From Gadus chalcogrammus (Eukaryota; Chordata; Actinopteri; Gadiformes; Gadidae): a stretch of DNA of 64,000 nucleotides. Shown here piece by piece: positions 49,082 to 63,162 of the stretch. The notes under the pieces were generated by a model. The model was not told where the DNA came from and did not search any database. It saw nothing but the letters and a program-made list of their open reading frames with translations. The stretch lies in contig NC_079432.1 of the NCBI RefSeq assembly GCF_026213295.1, forward strand, positions 16,577,398 through 16,641,397. Reading direction: 5' to 3'. Every line of letters begins with the position of its first letter. The first letter of the stretch is position 1. Both the position numbers and the translations under genes were made by a program.

Positions 49082-51453
49082 GGTCAAGCTTAAACGGCTG
49101 CGTGTGTATATGCCATATGAAAGCTGAGACTCAAAGGAGTCCAAAATTATAAGCACCTTTTTGTGAGCATATTTCGATGAACTAGATGAGGATGAATGAA
49201 GGAAGGAATAAAGTCAATAACATACTTTTCCAAGTTACTACCACTACTTCAAATGTATTCAAACTTGATCATATTGGCTATTTCTTTAACTCTTCATTTT
49301 ATTTGTTTCCAACAATCTAAAAGTGTTTAAATGGTGTGCATGTTTACATTGTTTACTCCTCTGTTCAAATACCTTAACTTAATTTCAACGATTTAGCCTT
49401 TCTTTACGTCTTAAACTATGTGGCTAAACTAAAACATATTTTTAACTCTATTTGCAAACAGCGCTCACTGCATTTTCTGCAGGAAATGCATTTTTTATGA
49501 TAGAAAAAAACCCTCTAAATTTAAGATCAGAGATGGCCATAACTCATGTGAATCAAATTGTGTTCAATTTAAGTTTGCGATTATTTAGAAGAAGATTTTA
49601 GAAGTTTTCCTGAAATCATCAGTGTACAGAAAAAAAAAGCTGAAACGGAAATTATGGGCCCGGGAGTCAAACATTTATATGTGAAATATGGCATGAACAC
49701 CAGGTTTCAGAAAGGTATCCTGGGGGGGGCGGTGCTGATCATTTAACTTTGACCGGAATGATAGCGGGCCCTGTTGGAGAAGGGGCACCAAACCTTTTTT
49801 TGGTGCAATCAGGGGCTGGACCTTTAGGAGTTAACAATCCGGGATAATAATTAAACCCTAGAATAACAACAGTTATCAACAGATACTCTGTTAATAACTA
49901 ATAAAAGGGGCTTTAGATTAACTGTTTGTATTAGTCTGTGATTCACAGGTCTATATGGAAGAAGCTAAAGAGAGACAGAAAAGAGACAAAGAGCTGGTGG
50001 GGATAAAGTCACAACAAGGACACAAAAAAATGATGATGAGTAAAGTACAACAACAATGCAAGTTGTATATTTTGAAATCTACTTAATTTAATGTATCCAG
50101 CAGTACAGGGTATTCCAGAGAGGCGCATCATAAATCATTGTGATTAATGCCTCTGCCAGAAGCCCCTCCCACTAGTGCGGGCCTCCTCTCTGTGCACTTG
50201 TACAGGTTGAGTCCGGTTCTGTCTGGTTCCCAGGCAGGGTGGGAACAAAGAGCCTATGAGTGTCGGCGTGGGCGTTTTGGTTTGCTTGTTGTTTTCATTG
50301 AGGAAATGGTACATTCAAAACTTTCCTTCAACACACGACAAAGCCAAGTGTTGCACACCCAACCTTGGGGGCACCCATTGTCATACATATCAATGACACG
50401 GTTACATTGGTAGTAAAATAACATTATTTAAAAACTCTCTCCCACTACCCAAACGGGAGCCAAATTTGTTAAATTGGCTGACATTAAAATGACAATTACA
50501 GCTAATAATCTGATCACACATTTATTTTATTGAATTAAATGCATAAATATTTGTTAACATCTTTGAATGATTATTATTACTGGAATGACTATCCCAGTCA
50601 TAATACTATTACTAACAATCACTTCACCTAGAAGGCTTCACTGGGCTCCTCCGACCTCCTGGCCCAGGTGGGTGTTTTTAAGCCATTTATTTGGGAGTGG
50701 GCAAGATGTTACAAGCTAAATCGGGCAGGTGGTAAAAACATTCTGTCTGAGTGTGTGTGGTAATGGCTGCTTTATCCTGTTTGCCTAATTCCCCAACGCA
50801 TCGCAGTGCTGCAGCCTCACCCAGCCCCAAGCTGCGATCGAATACTCTTTTATTCTAAGGAAGGTTCCTAACTGATGGAAATGAGCCAGAAGTTTAAGTG
50901 GCTGCTATGCTGAGAGCTGTTTGAATCCACTAAAAGTGAAGGAAAGGTTCTCCAATGCTGTCTGTCATATCTCCTTAAGCATAGGGTAGAGTGGACCATC
51001 CTTTATGAAAGATAAGGAGATAATTCCGTCCAACAATTTCCTGCAGCAGCAACATTTAAATGCACCATTCTGGCATTCACGAAAAACAAACAATCATCAC
51101 GACTGAAAATTGTTTAAATCAATCATACTATTTGGGATTCATGTGGATAAATATGAGTCGGACGGGGGGTGAGAGATTCTCAATTGGACAACCATTTTGT
51201 TTATTTTGGTAGCCTATATTCGTTTTCTTTAAGTGGTTAGGAAAGGACACAGGACATCATTTGTTTGACTATTCAAGGTACGATAAGGCTGCTTAAACCA
51301 GCCATCCACCACCAACACACAACATTAACAAAACATGCATTCCATTGAGAGTTGAGAGTGAGACTGACGGTCTTGCTTACTGGGAAACATTGAGTTTCCT
51401 CATAATATTAACAAACAACGGCTGAGTAAACAGCCCAGTCGGGTAAATAAGAC
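49082..51453. other. Unassigned sequence, copy B
   Basis: Counterpart of 1840-3971, with the open frame at 50147-50413 and 231 bp (50468-50702) not present in A. The extra block is AT-rich and ends GGGTGTTTTTAAGCCATTTA...GAGTGGGC. It has no inverted ends or clear target duplication, so it may be a deletion in A. Confidence 0.6.
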
Positions 51454-53372
51454 GAGGCAAGGCAAGGCAAGGCAACTTTATTTATATAGCACTTTTCATA
51501 CACAAGGCAGACTCAAAGTGCTTCACATATAAACATTGTCATACAATAAAATAAAATAATAGATAAGTAAAAGAAAACATATGCAAAGAAATGAGAAAAT
51601 AGAAAGTGCAATGTATTTAAGATCAGATCAACAGTCTCTCTGGTATCCTCGTCGGGACTCCAACCCGACCTAAAGGAACTTGGTACTTTCTCTGGGAATT
51701 CAACCCGGATTCTAGTAACCCTTATTCTTCTCTCTGGTATCAATCATGTATCTTTCTGGTAAAAATAGAAAATTTAATTGAAAGTTAAAAAAGGCTTTTT
51801 AGTAAGTAAAATTGAAAGTGCAATGTATTTAAGATCAGATCAACAGTCTCTCTGGAACCCAAGTCGGGACTCCAACCCGACCTAAAGGAACTTGGTCCTT
51901 TCTCTGGGACTGCAATCCAGATTCTAGGACTCTAACCCAGACAGAACTTGGAAACGTCTCCCACGGAGCTCGGTATGCCAACACCAGATGATGGCTCACT
52001 TTTTTTCCTCTCAGATTCAACAAAACCAATATCTGTGATTCCACGGCGGGAATCAAAACAACATAACTCTAACCACGAACCAAAGGAACCCACGTCGGGA
52101 CTCCAACCCGACCTAAAGGAACTTGGTCCTTTCTCTTGGACTCCAACCCGACCTAAAGGAACTTGGTCCTTTCTCTGGGACTCCAACCCGACCTAAGGAA
52201 CTTGGTCCTTTCTCTGGGAATCCAACCCAGATTCTAGGACTCTAACCCAGACAGAACTTGGGTCTCAAACCCTTATCCTTTCTCTCTGGTATCAGATCAT
52301 GTATCTTTCTGGTAAAAATAGAAAATAAAGGGAAAGTTAAAAAGGCATTTTAGTAAAATAAAGGCAAAGTATTTAAGATTTTGCAGAAAGCTAAAGCAAA
52401 CATAAAAGTCTTCAATCTTGTTTTAAAGGTGCTCAGAGTTGGGGCAAGTCTTAAATCCTCAGGGAGTTTATTCCAGCTATTTGTTGCATAGTAACTAAAT
52501 CCTGCTTTCCCATGTTTCGTGTTTACTCTGGGGATAATTAACAGACTGGTCTCAGAAGATCTTAGTGTTCTAGAAGGCTTATGTAGTGGAAGCATATCAG
52601 TTAAATATTTTGGGCCTAAACCATGTAGGGATTCAAGGTTAGCAACATGATTTTAAAATCAATTCTCTGACCTACAGGAAGGCAATGTAATGATTTAAGA
52701 ATTGGTGTAATATGTTCACATCTTTTGGTCTTTGTTAAAACTCTAGCAGCAGCATTCTGAACAAGCTGAAACTTCCTTAGAGTTTGTTTTGGGAGACCTG
52801 TAAGGAGACCATTGCAGTAATCAAGCTTACTAGTGATAAAGGCATGTACAAGTTTTTGTAAGTCTTCGGTGGACATGAGCCCTCTAAGTCTTGCTACATT
52901 TTTAAGATGATAATATGCAGATTTTGTAACTAATTTGATATGACTGTCGAAATGTAAATCAGAATCCATGATAACCCCTAGATTTCTGGCTTTGATTGAG
53001 GTTTTCAGGGACAGAGAGTGAAGGTGTTGGGTCACTTTAAGCCTTTCCGTTTTAGCATCAAATACAATTATCTCTGTTTTATCCTCATTTAGCTGAAGGA
53101 AATTTCGGCACATCCAGTCTTTCACTTGCTCAATGCACTGGCACAGCAGATCTAAGGGGCGATAGTCATTTGGTGATAGCAATACATAGATTTGCGTGTC
53201 ATCAGCATAGCAATGATGGTCAATATTGTTATTTTGCATGATTTGCCCTAGTGGGAGCATGTAGATGTTGAATAAAGAGAGTCCTAAGATCGAACCTTGT
53301 GGGACTCCACACATCACGTTGGTTGATTCTGATACAAAGTCGCCAATGGAAAAAAATAGTTCCTATTTTGTA
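51454..53372 (-). mobile_element. 5'-truncated CR1/L2-like LINE (copy B)
   Basis: Counterpart of 3972-5890. Same tail, same 41-bp 3' UTR units and same truncation point, with only isolated substitutions. Confidence 0.85.
52350..53317 (-). pseudogene. LINE reverse transcriptase, C-terminal part, broken (copy B)
   Basis: Both frames (52616-53317 and 52350-52595) translate identically to copy A, including the YADDTQIYV catalytic box and the stop between the two frames. Confidence 0.9.
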
Positions 53373-53639
53373 GGTAGGATCTGAACCAATTTAAGACTGT
53401 GCCTGAAAGCCCCACCCAGTTTTCTTACCTGTCCACTAGCCTCAGAGAAGATAAGTTTCCGCTACTTCATCTAAGTCCACCTGAAAAAGATTAGGGGTGA
53501 TGAACCCTAAATTGTTTATCGTTTTGTATTGTATCTTGTAATGTCTCATTTGATCTTCAACATACTAATCCATGCCTTGTTATCACTGTTGCTAAAATAA
53601 GACGACTTTAAGCATAATCCAGAACGTCACCAGGAATGG

Positions 53640-54185
53640 AGACAAGCAGGGGTGGGTGGAGGTGTGGGGGATGGATGTGCGATGGGTGGATGTGGGGTGG
53701 GGGGATTTGGGGAGGGGGGATGTGGTGTTGGTGGATGTGGGATGGGGGGATTTGGGGTGGGGGGATGTGGATGGATGTGGGCTGGGTGGATGTGGGGTGG
53801 GGGATGTGGGGTTGGTGGATGTGGGATGGGTGGGTGTGGTTTGGGTGGATGTGGACTGGTGGATGTGAGTGGGTGGATGTGGGGTGGAGGTTGAGGGTGG
53901 ATGTGGGGTTGGTGGATGTGGGCTGGATGGATGTGGGTGGATGTGAGCTGGGTGGATGTGGGCTGGGTGGATGTGGATGTGGGTGGATGTGGGCTGGGTG
54001 GATGTGGGTGGATGGGTTGTGGGGTGGGTGGATGTGTGATAGGTGGCTGGATGAGTGATGGGTGGGTGGGTGTGGGTGGTGGTGGTGGGGTAGGTCGATA
54101 CGGGTGGGTGGAAGTGTGATGGGTGGATGGATGTGTGATGGGTGGGTGGATGTGGGATGGGTGGATGTGGGGACTTGATGTTAAC
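53640..54185. repeat. G-rich minisatellite, copy B
   Basis: Counterpart of 6158-6700. A GGT insertion near 54083 and single changes (for example GGTTTGG near 53838) distinguish it. Confidence 0.95.
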
Positions 54186-54490
54186 AGCAGCGTCCGAGAG
54201 TGGCTAAGCTTCTCGGACACTATTGAGGGTAACCCGAGAGAGGGTTAAGCTATGTATAAAGCCACGCTGCGTGGCGCTTTTCATTAACAACATCACTCAT
54301 CTTAACATTCACATGCAACAACAGTACAAAAAAGTATCACGAAGTTGCCATGGGTCTTAATCATTGGGATAATACTCATCCTTCTCTCAGCCCAAAACCC
54401 ATTTTGGTTGTATTTGTCATATTGTTAGAATATGAGCAAAAACAAAGGGTACCCACAGCCTGATATTACCTGGCCTTTTGACTGTAATAC

Positions 54491-55051
54491 CTCTCCCTTT
54501 CTTTCCTCTATCTCACACTCTCTATTTCTCTATCCGTCTCTTGCTCCTGCATCTCATCTCTCTCTGTCCTCCTCTCTCTTTCTCGCTCGCAACCCCATCC
54601 CTGCTGTCCTACGTCTTTCTCTCACTCTATTTGGTCGCCCTCTATTTCTCCCTCTCCCTTGCAGTCTGATTTCTCCCTCTCTCTCTCTGCCTCCTTCCCC
54701 CCCTTAATCTCCATCTCCCTCCGTCTCAAGCTGCATCTCTTTCCATCTCCCCCTCCCTCTATCTGTCTCTAAACCCTCCCCTCACCCTCCCCCCCCCCCC
54801 CCTATCTGTCTCTCCCCCCTCTCTCCCAGTCCCATAGCTTCCTCCACCTCCCTCTAGCTGTCTCTCACCCTCTCTCTCCCCTCTCTCCCCCCCCCCCCTA
54901 TCTGTCTCTCCCCCCTCTCTCCCAGTCCCATAGCTTCCTCCACCTCCCTCTAGCTGTCTCTCACCCTCTCACTCCCCCTTTCTCCCCCTCCCTCTATCTG
55001 TCTCTCCCACCCTCCCATTGCTTCCTCCCTCACCCACTCCGGAGCTTGTCC
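54491..55051. repeat. CT-rich tract with ~100-bp tandem duplication, copy B
   Basis: Counterpart of 7000-7560. The first poly-C run is longer and the second shorter than in A, so the total length is unchanged. Confidence 0.9.
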
Positions 55052-58000
55052 CAACCCTGCAGTATCTGAATTGAACAATCAGTCGATAATGTTGTAAATC
55101 AGGCTGGATGGATACGGATGGCTTTTCCATTATTCCACGCGGGTTAACCCAAATCTGCTTGTGTAACAAATAGCACCCATTAAGACGAGTGTGTACAGCA
55201 CAATCACCCTGTGATCGTATACAGAGTACCGCATCAGGGTTGAAGAGGGAAACTGAAGTCATGCATCCACATGCCCGCCATTCTGTTGATTGGTCGATTG
55301 GTGGTTCATCAGCCAATCGGCATGTCAGCTGACTTTTGTCAACAGCAAATCACCTTCAAATAAGACATCAGGGTTATAATTGTATCCGTTATTAGTTAAA
55401 AAGGTCTGAATACATTTATCTGCTATTAGTGCAGTATTGATCCGAAAAATGTACAATGTACTTCTTTTTAACATTATCATGCCTCATGGCATTATCTGTA
55501 CACTGAGCATCTCTGGGAAACATGTTCTATTATGGTATTTAACTTGTAGAATAATATCTATAGAGTGAGAAGCTCAGCCATCCGTGAGGAACTCTGAGTA
55601 GAGCTCAGAGTTCATCTGGCAAGGATGCCCACTGGGCACCTCTCTTGGGAGGTGGTCAGGCACGTCCAGTGGGGAGGAGACCTCCTTTACCCAGTTTACC
55701 CAAATCACCAACAGAGTAAACCACACAGTCCTGCTGAGTGTGGGGAACATGCAACACGTGTTTCCTGAATTGAGCTTGTGTTGAGTTTGACGCTTCGCTT
55801 TGACGCGGCCCTTTCACTATGAAAAAAGAGATGTTGTCGATTTTAATATCAGGTTTTTACAAGAAACCGTTTTCTTTTGCCTAAATTATTACTTCGTCCT
55901 TCTCTCTGTGGGTAGATGTTGTGACTTTTCTTTCAGCTCCATCTCTTTTTCTCTGGTGTACTCTATCTATTGCGCCATCATTCATCAAAACTGTAGATCA
56001 ATACAAGCTCTCCCTCCCTCCTTCTGCAACCATTCATTCGTGATGAGAATTAATTGAAATATCCCATTATATGTATAATATATATAATATATCTTCTCAG
56101 AGGTCATTTCTTAAGTTCCAGGTTCCATGCACCCAAACATGATAAGAAAATACACTGTGTCTTACAAAAAGGTTAAATGGTAGAATAATATATATCTTAT
56201 ATTACTTATACAACAATGCCCGAGCTTATCTATAATTTATTGATTTGGGATTATTTTCCCATAGGTTAACAGCCCTCTTTATCTCAAAACCACGTTGTAT
56301 TGCCAATTAATGTGGCCAATGTATTTCTCAATATCCAAGCAAACATTCTTAAAATACTTTTTACTGATGACATTAAGTACAAGTATCTAGTAACAAAACT
56401 TGCTGAAACAACAATCTCGGACTTAATGGAGCCACAAAAATACCCTGGAACCGTTTCTGTTGCTTCTGCAATTAAAGCCATGAAATAAAGTCTTGTGTTT
56501 TTCTCATCAAAGGCTTGATGAAGCCAGACACTTTGTTTAATGGTAGTTTAAATGGAGAGTGAGCCAGGCAATAGGCAGTAATAGCACCCCATTTATTCAA
56601 GTTTGGTAACCCCAATGTTGTCATGGTAGGCCTTCCTCATTCAACCTATTTGCAATTAGGAGGAGAGAGTGAGCGAGGCTCCCAAAACAATTGCCAAAGA
56701 AATCGCTTTCACGTCATCCAAACACAATCGGATGGGCACACAACTACAATGAATCTATACATCATTTGTGATCCATCAACCGGTCCAACCATCAATCTTG
56801 ATATCTTTTGTTCCCATGGTCTTGTTTGTATAACATCCAATTATCAAAGTCAATTAGACATTTAAAGCTTATTGCAGGAAGTAAAAAAAACAGCTAGAGG
56901 GTGACTTCTAACTCTCTTTTTGCTTTTTCTTATTTTCTTCCCCACCTGGGGCCATTAATCCCATCACACCTAATGCTGGAATGAATAAATGATTATATTT
57001 TCTCCCTCTGGGAAATTGTTTGCTGCACCCTCTCCAATGTGTCCCTGTGAAACTCTGCATGTTCAGGGGAGCCTTTATGTTGGTATTGTTTTTTAATTAA
57101 ACGCTTGCATGACAGCGGGCCTCTTAAATCCCGGTTAGCATGCGGGCGTCAGATCCTGACGTGCTCTGAAGCAGCAGAGTGGAGCATGGAGGGGGTCCTG
57201 ATGACATTAGGGGCTCATCTCAGTGGGCCCCGCTGTGATGCTTCCACTCAACTCTCTAACCCTTTAATGACTCTGTTGTTGCTGTTGTTGTCGTTGTTGT
57301 GTAGTCTACCCCCACGTGAAAGGGTAAAGTTATTGTCCAAACACCAACGTATCAACATTAAAATGATGATTGTTCCAGGGCATGAGTGATATGACTCTTT
57401 TTATTAAACATTCTCTGTAAATACACTCTTTAAGCATGGTGAATCACTTCCATTTCAATGTGCGCTTGTGTGTTGTGTGCTTGAATGGGTCAGGGTATGT
57501 GCTTCGCATGTCATTATGCATTTGTGTGTGTTGGCCTGTGTGACTTTGTGCGTGCTCCTGTGTGTGAGTCTGGGAGTGTGTTTGTTCGATTAGAGAAGTG
57601 TCTCCTCTTAATTTCATGTAATCTGTGATTCCCAGCCCCGGCCTCGAGCCGTCGGCGTCTCAGCGTGCGCTCAGCAAAACATTTAGAGGAGGACCGCGGG
57701 CGTGATGCCTGCTGTGGAACACACCTGTGGCCCTTCACCGCAGCCAAAAGAGCCTATTAGGTATCGTACCCAACACAAACATGCTTCTGCAGGGCTCATC
57801 GTTACATCTAAATATATATTACATTTCCGAAGGTTTTATTGTTATTTTATTGTTTTTACCCTTTTTTGTTGGTAAAGCTCAAAAGAATAATGGTATTCTG
57901 CCGCCTGCCTTGGTAGGTCAAATCACATGTCGGGTGGTTTCCATGGAAACAAGCGTCTCCCCTGAGAAGGGGCTCCGGCTCGGTCCCGGAGGCCAACCTT

Positions 58001-58108
58001 TGATTGATTGGTCGCTGGAGTGCAAGACGAACGATGACACGCCAGAGCCCGACTGACGTTTTAGACAGCTCACATGCGTGGAAGCGTGTGAACCTCTGTG
58101 TTCACATA

Positions 58109-58110
<2 letters not shown>
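55052..58110. other. Unassigned sequence, copy B
   Basis: Counterpart of 7561-10619. No gene supportable. Confidence 0.5.
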
Positions 58111-58192
<82 letters not shown>

Positions 58193-58230
58193 TTGGGTGG
58201 ATGTATGTTTGAATGTGAATGTGAATGTTT

Positions 58231-58319
<89 letters not shown>
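58111..58319. repeat. (GT)n microsatellite, copy B
   Basis: Counterpart of 10620-10871, 44 bp shorter in total. Confidence 0.97.
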
Positions 58320-58321
<2 letters not shown>

Positions 58322-59878
58322 TGTGATCGTGTGTGTGTGTGGGTGTAGCTGTGTCTGTGTCGACATGGAAGCTTCATAGAGGAGTTGGCTGAGTAAAATA
58401 TCAATGAGAACTTTCCAACACTTACAAACACACACAGCCTCCAACGTACAGGGGCAAAACACAAGAATGAATCAATGCTTAACGTAAAGGAGGAACCTGT
58501 TAATACTGTAAATCCCTTTCCCACAGAAGACCCAGCCTGAGACACCACTTCGCAAAGCAGTCCAATAATAATATATAACATCTACAAATGAGCTCCAGCT
58601 GCTACCAGACAAATGCATGGATGGATGGGTACCGGGACGGGGAGGCAGAGCTGTTCAAGGACACTTCTAGACGCCCGTAATTCAAGAATAATTATTTTAT
58701 TTTCGGTCATTATTCATTCTCCCGTCCCCCACTTGAAACCAACTCTTTCTCCCTGGATTCAATGTGGATTTGTATTATGCTTACTATATTATCCATTTGC
58801 ATACTCTTTATGCCTATTTGGCACAGCAACCAGACCTATGTGGTTGTTGATTCTAGCCAGTCGATCAATTGAATGGCCAACCGCTAATACCAATCAGAAC
58901 CAATCGTTGAGTTTAGAGCTGCCGCCAATCGGCAGAGCAGCAGATGGTTGAGCGTTTAGCAGATGCTGCGCAGCGCAGTGCTGATGGCTCGCTGTTCGGG
59001 ATTGAAGTAGCACAGAATGCAACACAATTTTTCCGATTTACCTTCCCTGTTCATAACCTTAACCAGTACATATTGACCCTCTGTTTGCTAACTTTTCCTC
59101 ATTAATGAACTGAACAGTTCAACATGAAGTGAGAAGTTTTAATATTGTTGATATATACATCAAACTCAAGGTAACAATTATTCCACCAAACTCTCCCGAC
59201 TCATTCTGTTGATTAAAACTTTACAACAGACTTAAACATTATCTCTTTGAGACACTCACACAATGTTTCTGATAACAGTAGGCCTGAGCACGTCAGAGCG
59301 CTGGAGCTGAACAAGGGAGCAGAGCCGTCGCTGAAAGCATGTGCAGCCAATTACTGCCCAGTGACAGTGAAGCTCCCATCATGAAGCCCATGCAGCATCA
59401 TTAGCTCATTAGCGCTGGCGCATCACTAGCGAAGCAAGCCTCTTTCTTTCCCCGGTTGAATAATTGCTCTTTGTTAAGGAGAACACCAATATTATAGTCT
59501 TTGTGTGTGTGTGTATATGGCATTGGGGAAGATGTTAAAGGAGCTGTAGGTACGATTCAAGAGCTCTTATTTGAGGGTAATTTGTTCAAGATCACCATTG
59601 GTCATTTATTTGTGGAGGTAATGTGCTGTGAGACTATCTGTTTTGAGTTGAGTTATCGACCGCCACTGTATGAGCCAATTTGCATTTGAGACCACTCAAA
59701 GTTCCACTCTGGCCGATCAAGGCATCTTTTACCAGATTTGTTCATGGAATCAATCATACCTGTGAATCACAGGTGCGTGAAATGCACAATGCTTAATAGT
59801 GGAGAAACATAGGGAGGGGAGACAACATTTTTGGGGTTGTTCAGTTTCACAATCTGGCGCTCTAACTCTCTTTTCTTA
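58320..59878. other. Unassigned sequence, copy B
   Basis: Counterpart of 10872-12431. No gene supportable. Confidence 0.45.
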
Positions 59879-61110
59879 GGGCCCTATTTTAGGGGTCTGA
59901 AACGCAAGTGAGAAGCGCCAAGCGCAAGTAGCTTTGTAGGCGGTTCTATGGCGATGTTGCTATTTTACGGGCGCAAAAATGACTCGTACGCCCGGCGCAC
60001 ATCTAAAAAGGGTTGGTCTGAAGTAGCCTAATTACCCGTAGGTGTGGTTTGGGCGTAACGTGCAATAAACCAATGAGAGTGCCAGCTCCCATCCCCTTTA
60101 AGAGCCATGAGCGCATTTGAATCTGACAAGTTGATATTTTGAGAGCGCGTCTGCAGTCTCCGATGAGACAGATGCACATGAATTTCAAACTTGAAATGGC
60201 TCAGTTTATGGCCAAATAATATGGCCTAATTCACACATGGAATACGGTTCACTTCAGAAATACTGAGTCCTCAAATAAATTTCGGCAAAGAAAGCTTAAC
60301 ACACATATGATATGCGGTAACTGTGATTCTATTTAATGATATACACAATACATTATAAACATAGTTTCTTATCAGTATTGTATGCATTATTGTTATCGAC
60401 TTGTGTTCTTATTATGAATGTGTCCCCCCGTTAATATACATTGCCAAGTACTGTATTATGCGTTACGTGTTTAGCTTGGGTGCGTTTAAACAGATGAACG
60501 CACACACGCGCGCCCGCATTCAATAATTATTTTACACATACACACACACGCACCCGCGTTCATTCATTCTTTTTAGCACTCACTCGTGGTAAAACAATTT
60601 TTTCTCACGATCAAATACTCATCAATCCTAAAAGTTATGGGCGTGTACACGATGTCTGTGTCAAGAAAATATGTGTTTGCTGTACGGTGTTTGCAGATGC
60701 ATTGATTTAAAAGTACAACTTATTACCACTGTATCAGCTGTTCTTTCCCAAATAATTACCAAGAATGTGTGGCTAGGTAGATGAGAGAAGCAAAGTGAAT
60801 GCGCGAGGTGCACAAGCAACATTATGCATGCGCCCTTAAAATAGCATCTGAACAACGCGCCACAGACTTTAAACCAGGTATTTCCTGGTTTGTCGCGCAA
60901 GTGATTTCTGAAACTGCAAAATAGCACCGGGGAACGCATGCGCCAGAACACGCCTCCTCCTTTCAACTAACCGCCCCTTGGGGCACAAGATCATCATTCC
61001 CTAATTTACCGACGCATGGCGCAGGAGGGAAAAGAACGCTCTGTGCCAGTTGCAAACTAGCAACGACACATTAAGAGAAAGTAAATTGCGCCGGATGCAA
61101 GATAGGGCCT
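59879..61110. mobile_element. Harbinger-type TIR element (copy B)
   Basis: Counterpart of 12432-13644 with TTA at both borders (59876-59878, 61111-61113). It has a 21-bp hairpin, AAACCAGG-TATTT-CCTGGTTT (60871-60891), where copy A shows a ~20-bp loss. Confidence 0.6.
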
Positions 61111-61227
61111 TTAATGCATTTTATCTGCATGACGAAAGATTGGTGAATAATACACGGAAGTTCACCTTGTACAAGTGAGAAACCAGCGCTTTAAACACAT
61201 AAGAGTGTTATTCCAGATACATGTGTT

Positions 61228-62355
<1,128 letters not shown>

Positions 62356-62629
62356 GCAAAACCATATATTGCGCCGATATTTTTTTTTTTAACTTCACGA
62401 ATGCCACTAACCACTCGGTTACTTGCACATTTTTTAAAACAAACGTTTAGGGTTGCTGGGTTGGTTTGTGTATGCACACAGACAACCATTGTGAAGCAGG
62501 CAGGAGCGATTCAAAATGAGCCAAATACCTGAGAAAGGACTAATAGTTCAAATTTCGGTGTCACCCACTCTATTTCATCCTAAACAAACCAGAAAGGGGG
62601 CTCAATGTTCAAAATACCGGAATTGTCCT
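62356..62629. repeat. Solitary arm of the TTAA inverted-repeat family (copy B)
   Basis: Counterpart of 14853-15132 with a few small deletions; TTAA follows at 62630-62633. Confidence 0.85.
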
Positions 62630-62904
62630 TTAAGTAAGTGATTGTTTATGATGTTTAGCATGTTTTCTATCGTTGCCATGGGGATTCATATTGACGCTGC
62701 TATCCCTGAATGCACTCAGCTTGCAGTTAGTGTGTGACTAAATTTGTGATTAAATTTGCCAAGGGGCTGTATTCAAAGCTACAAATGTAATAAAAATCTA
62801 ATCAAACAAAACAAATTAGACGGAAATATAACGTGGGGGAGCGATGACGTCCTCCTTTGCGCATCTGGCGTCCACACAAATCCTAACACAAGAACGTAAG
62901 TTAT

Positions 62905-63150
62905 GACCATAACTATGGATCTATGAGACCAAACGATGACCGTCACCCGGTCTTACTACCTACGAATGATGCCATTCAGCTACTTGTCACAAGACCCTTA
63001 TATCAAAATTGTCACCTGTGACTGATTGGAGGCAGGTCCTGCCGCATAAAGCGGATGCAAGGACCAGGCTCTTCCTCCTTGCCTGGAACGCTTGGGTTTG
63101 TTCAGAGCAACAAAGGAGGGTGATGGTCTCATAGATCCATAGTTATGGTC
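62905..63150. repeat. Palindromic unit with 27-bp arms (copy B); intact LTR target
   Basis: Arms 62905-62931 and 63124-63150. A 6-bp duplication (GTGACT) near 63018 distinguishes it from A. The GGTCC at 63146-63150 is the unoccupied target of the copy A LTR. Confidence 0.7.
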
Positions 63151-63162
63151 CTAACTTAGGAT

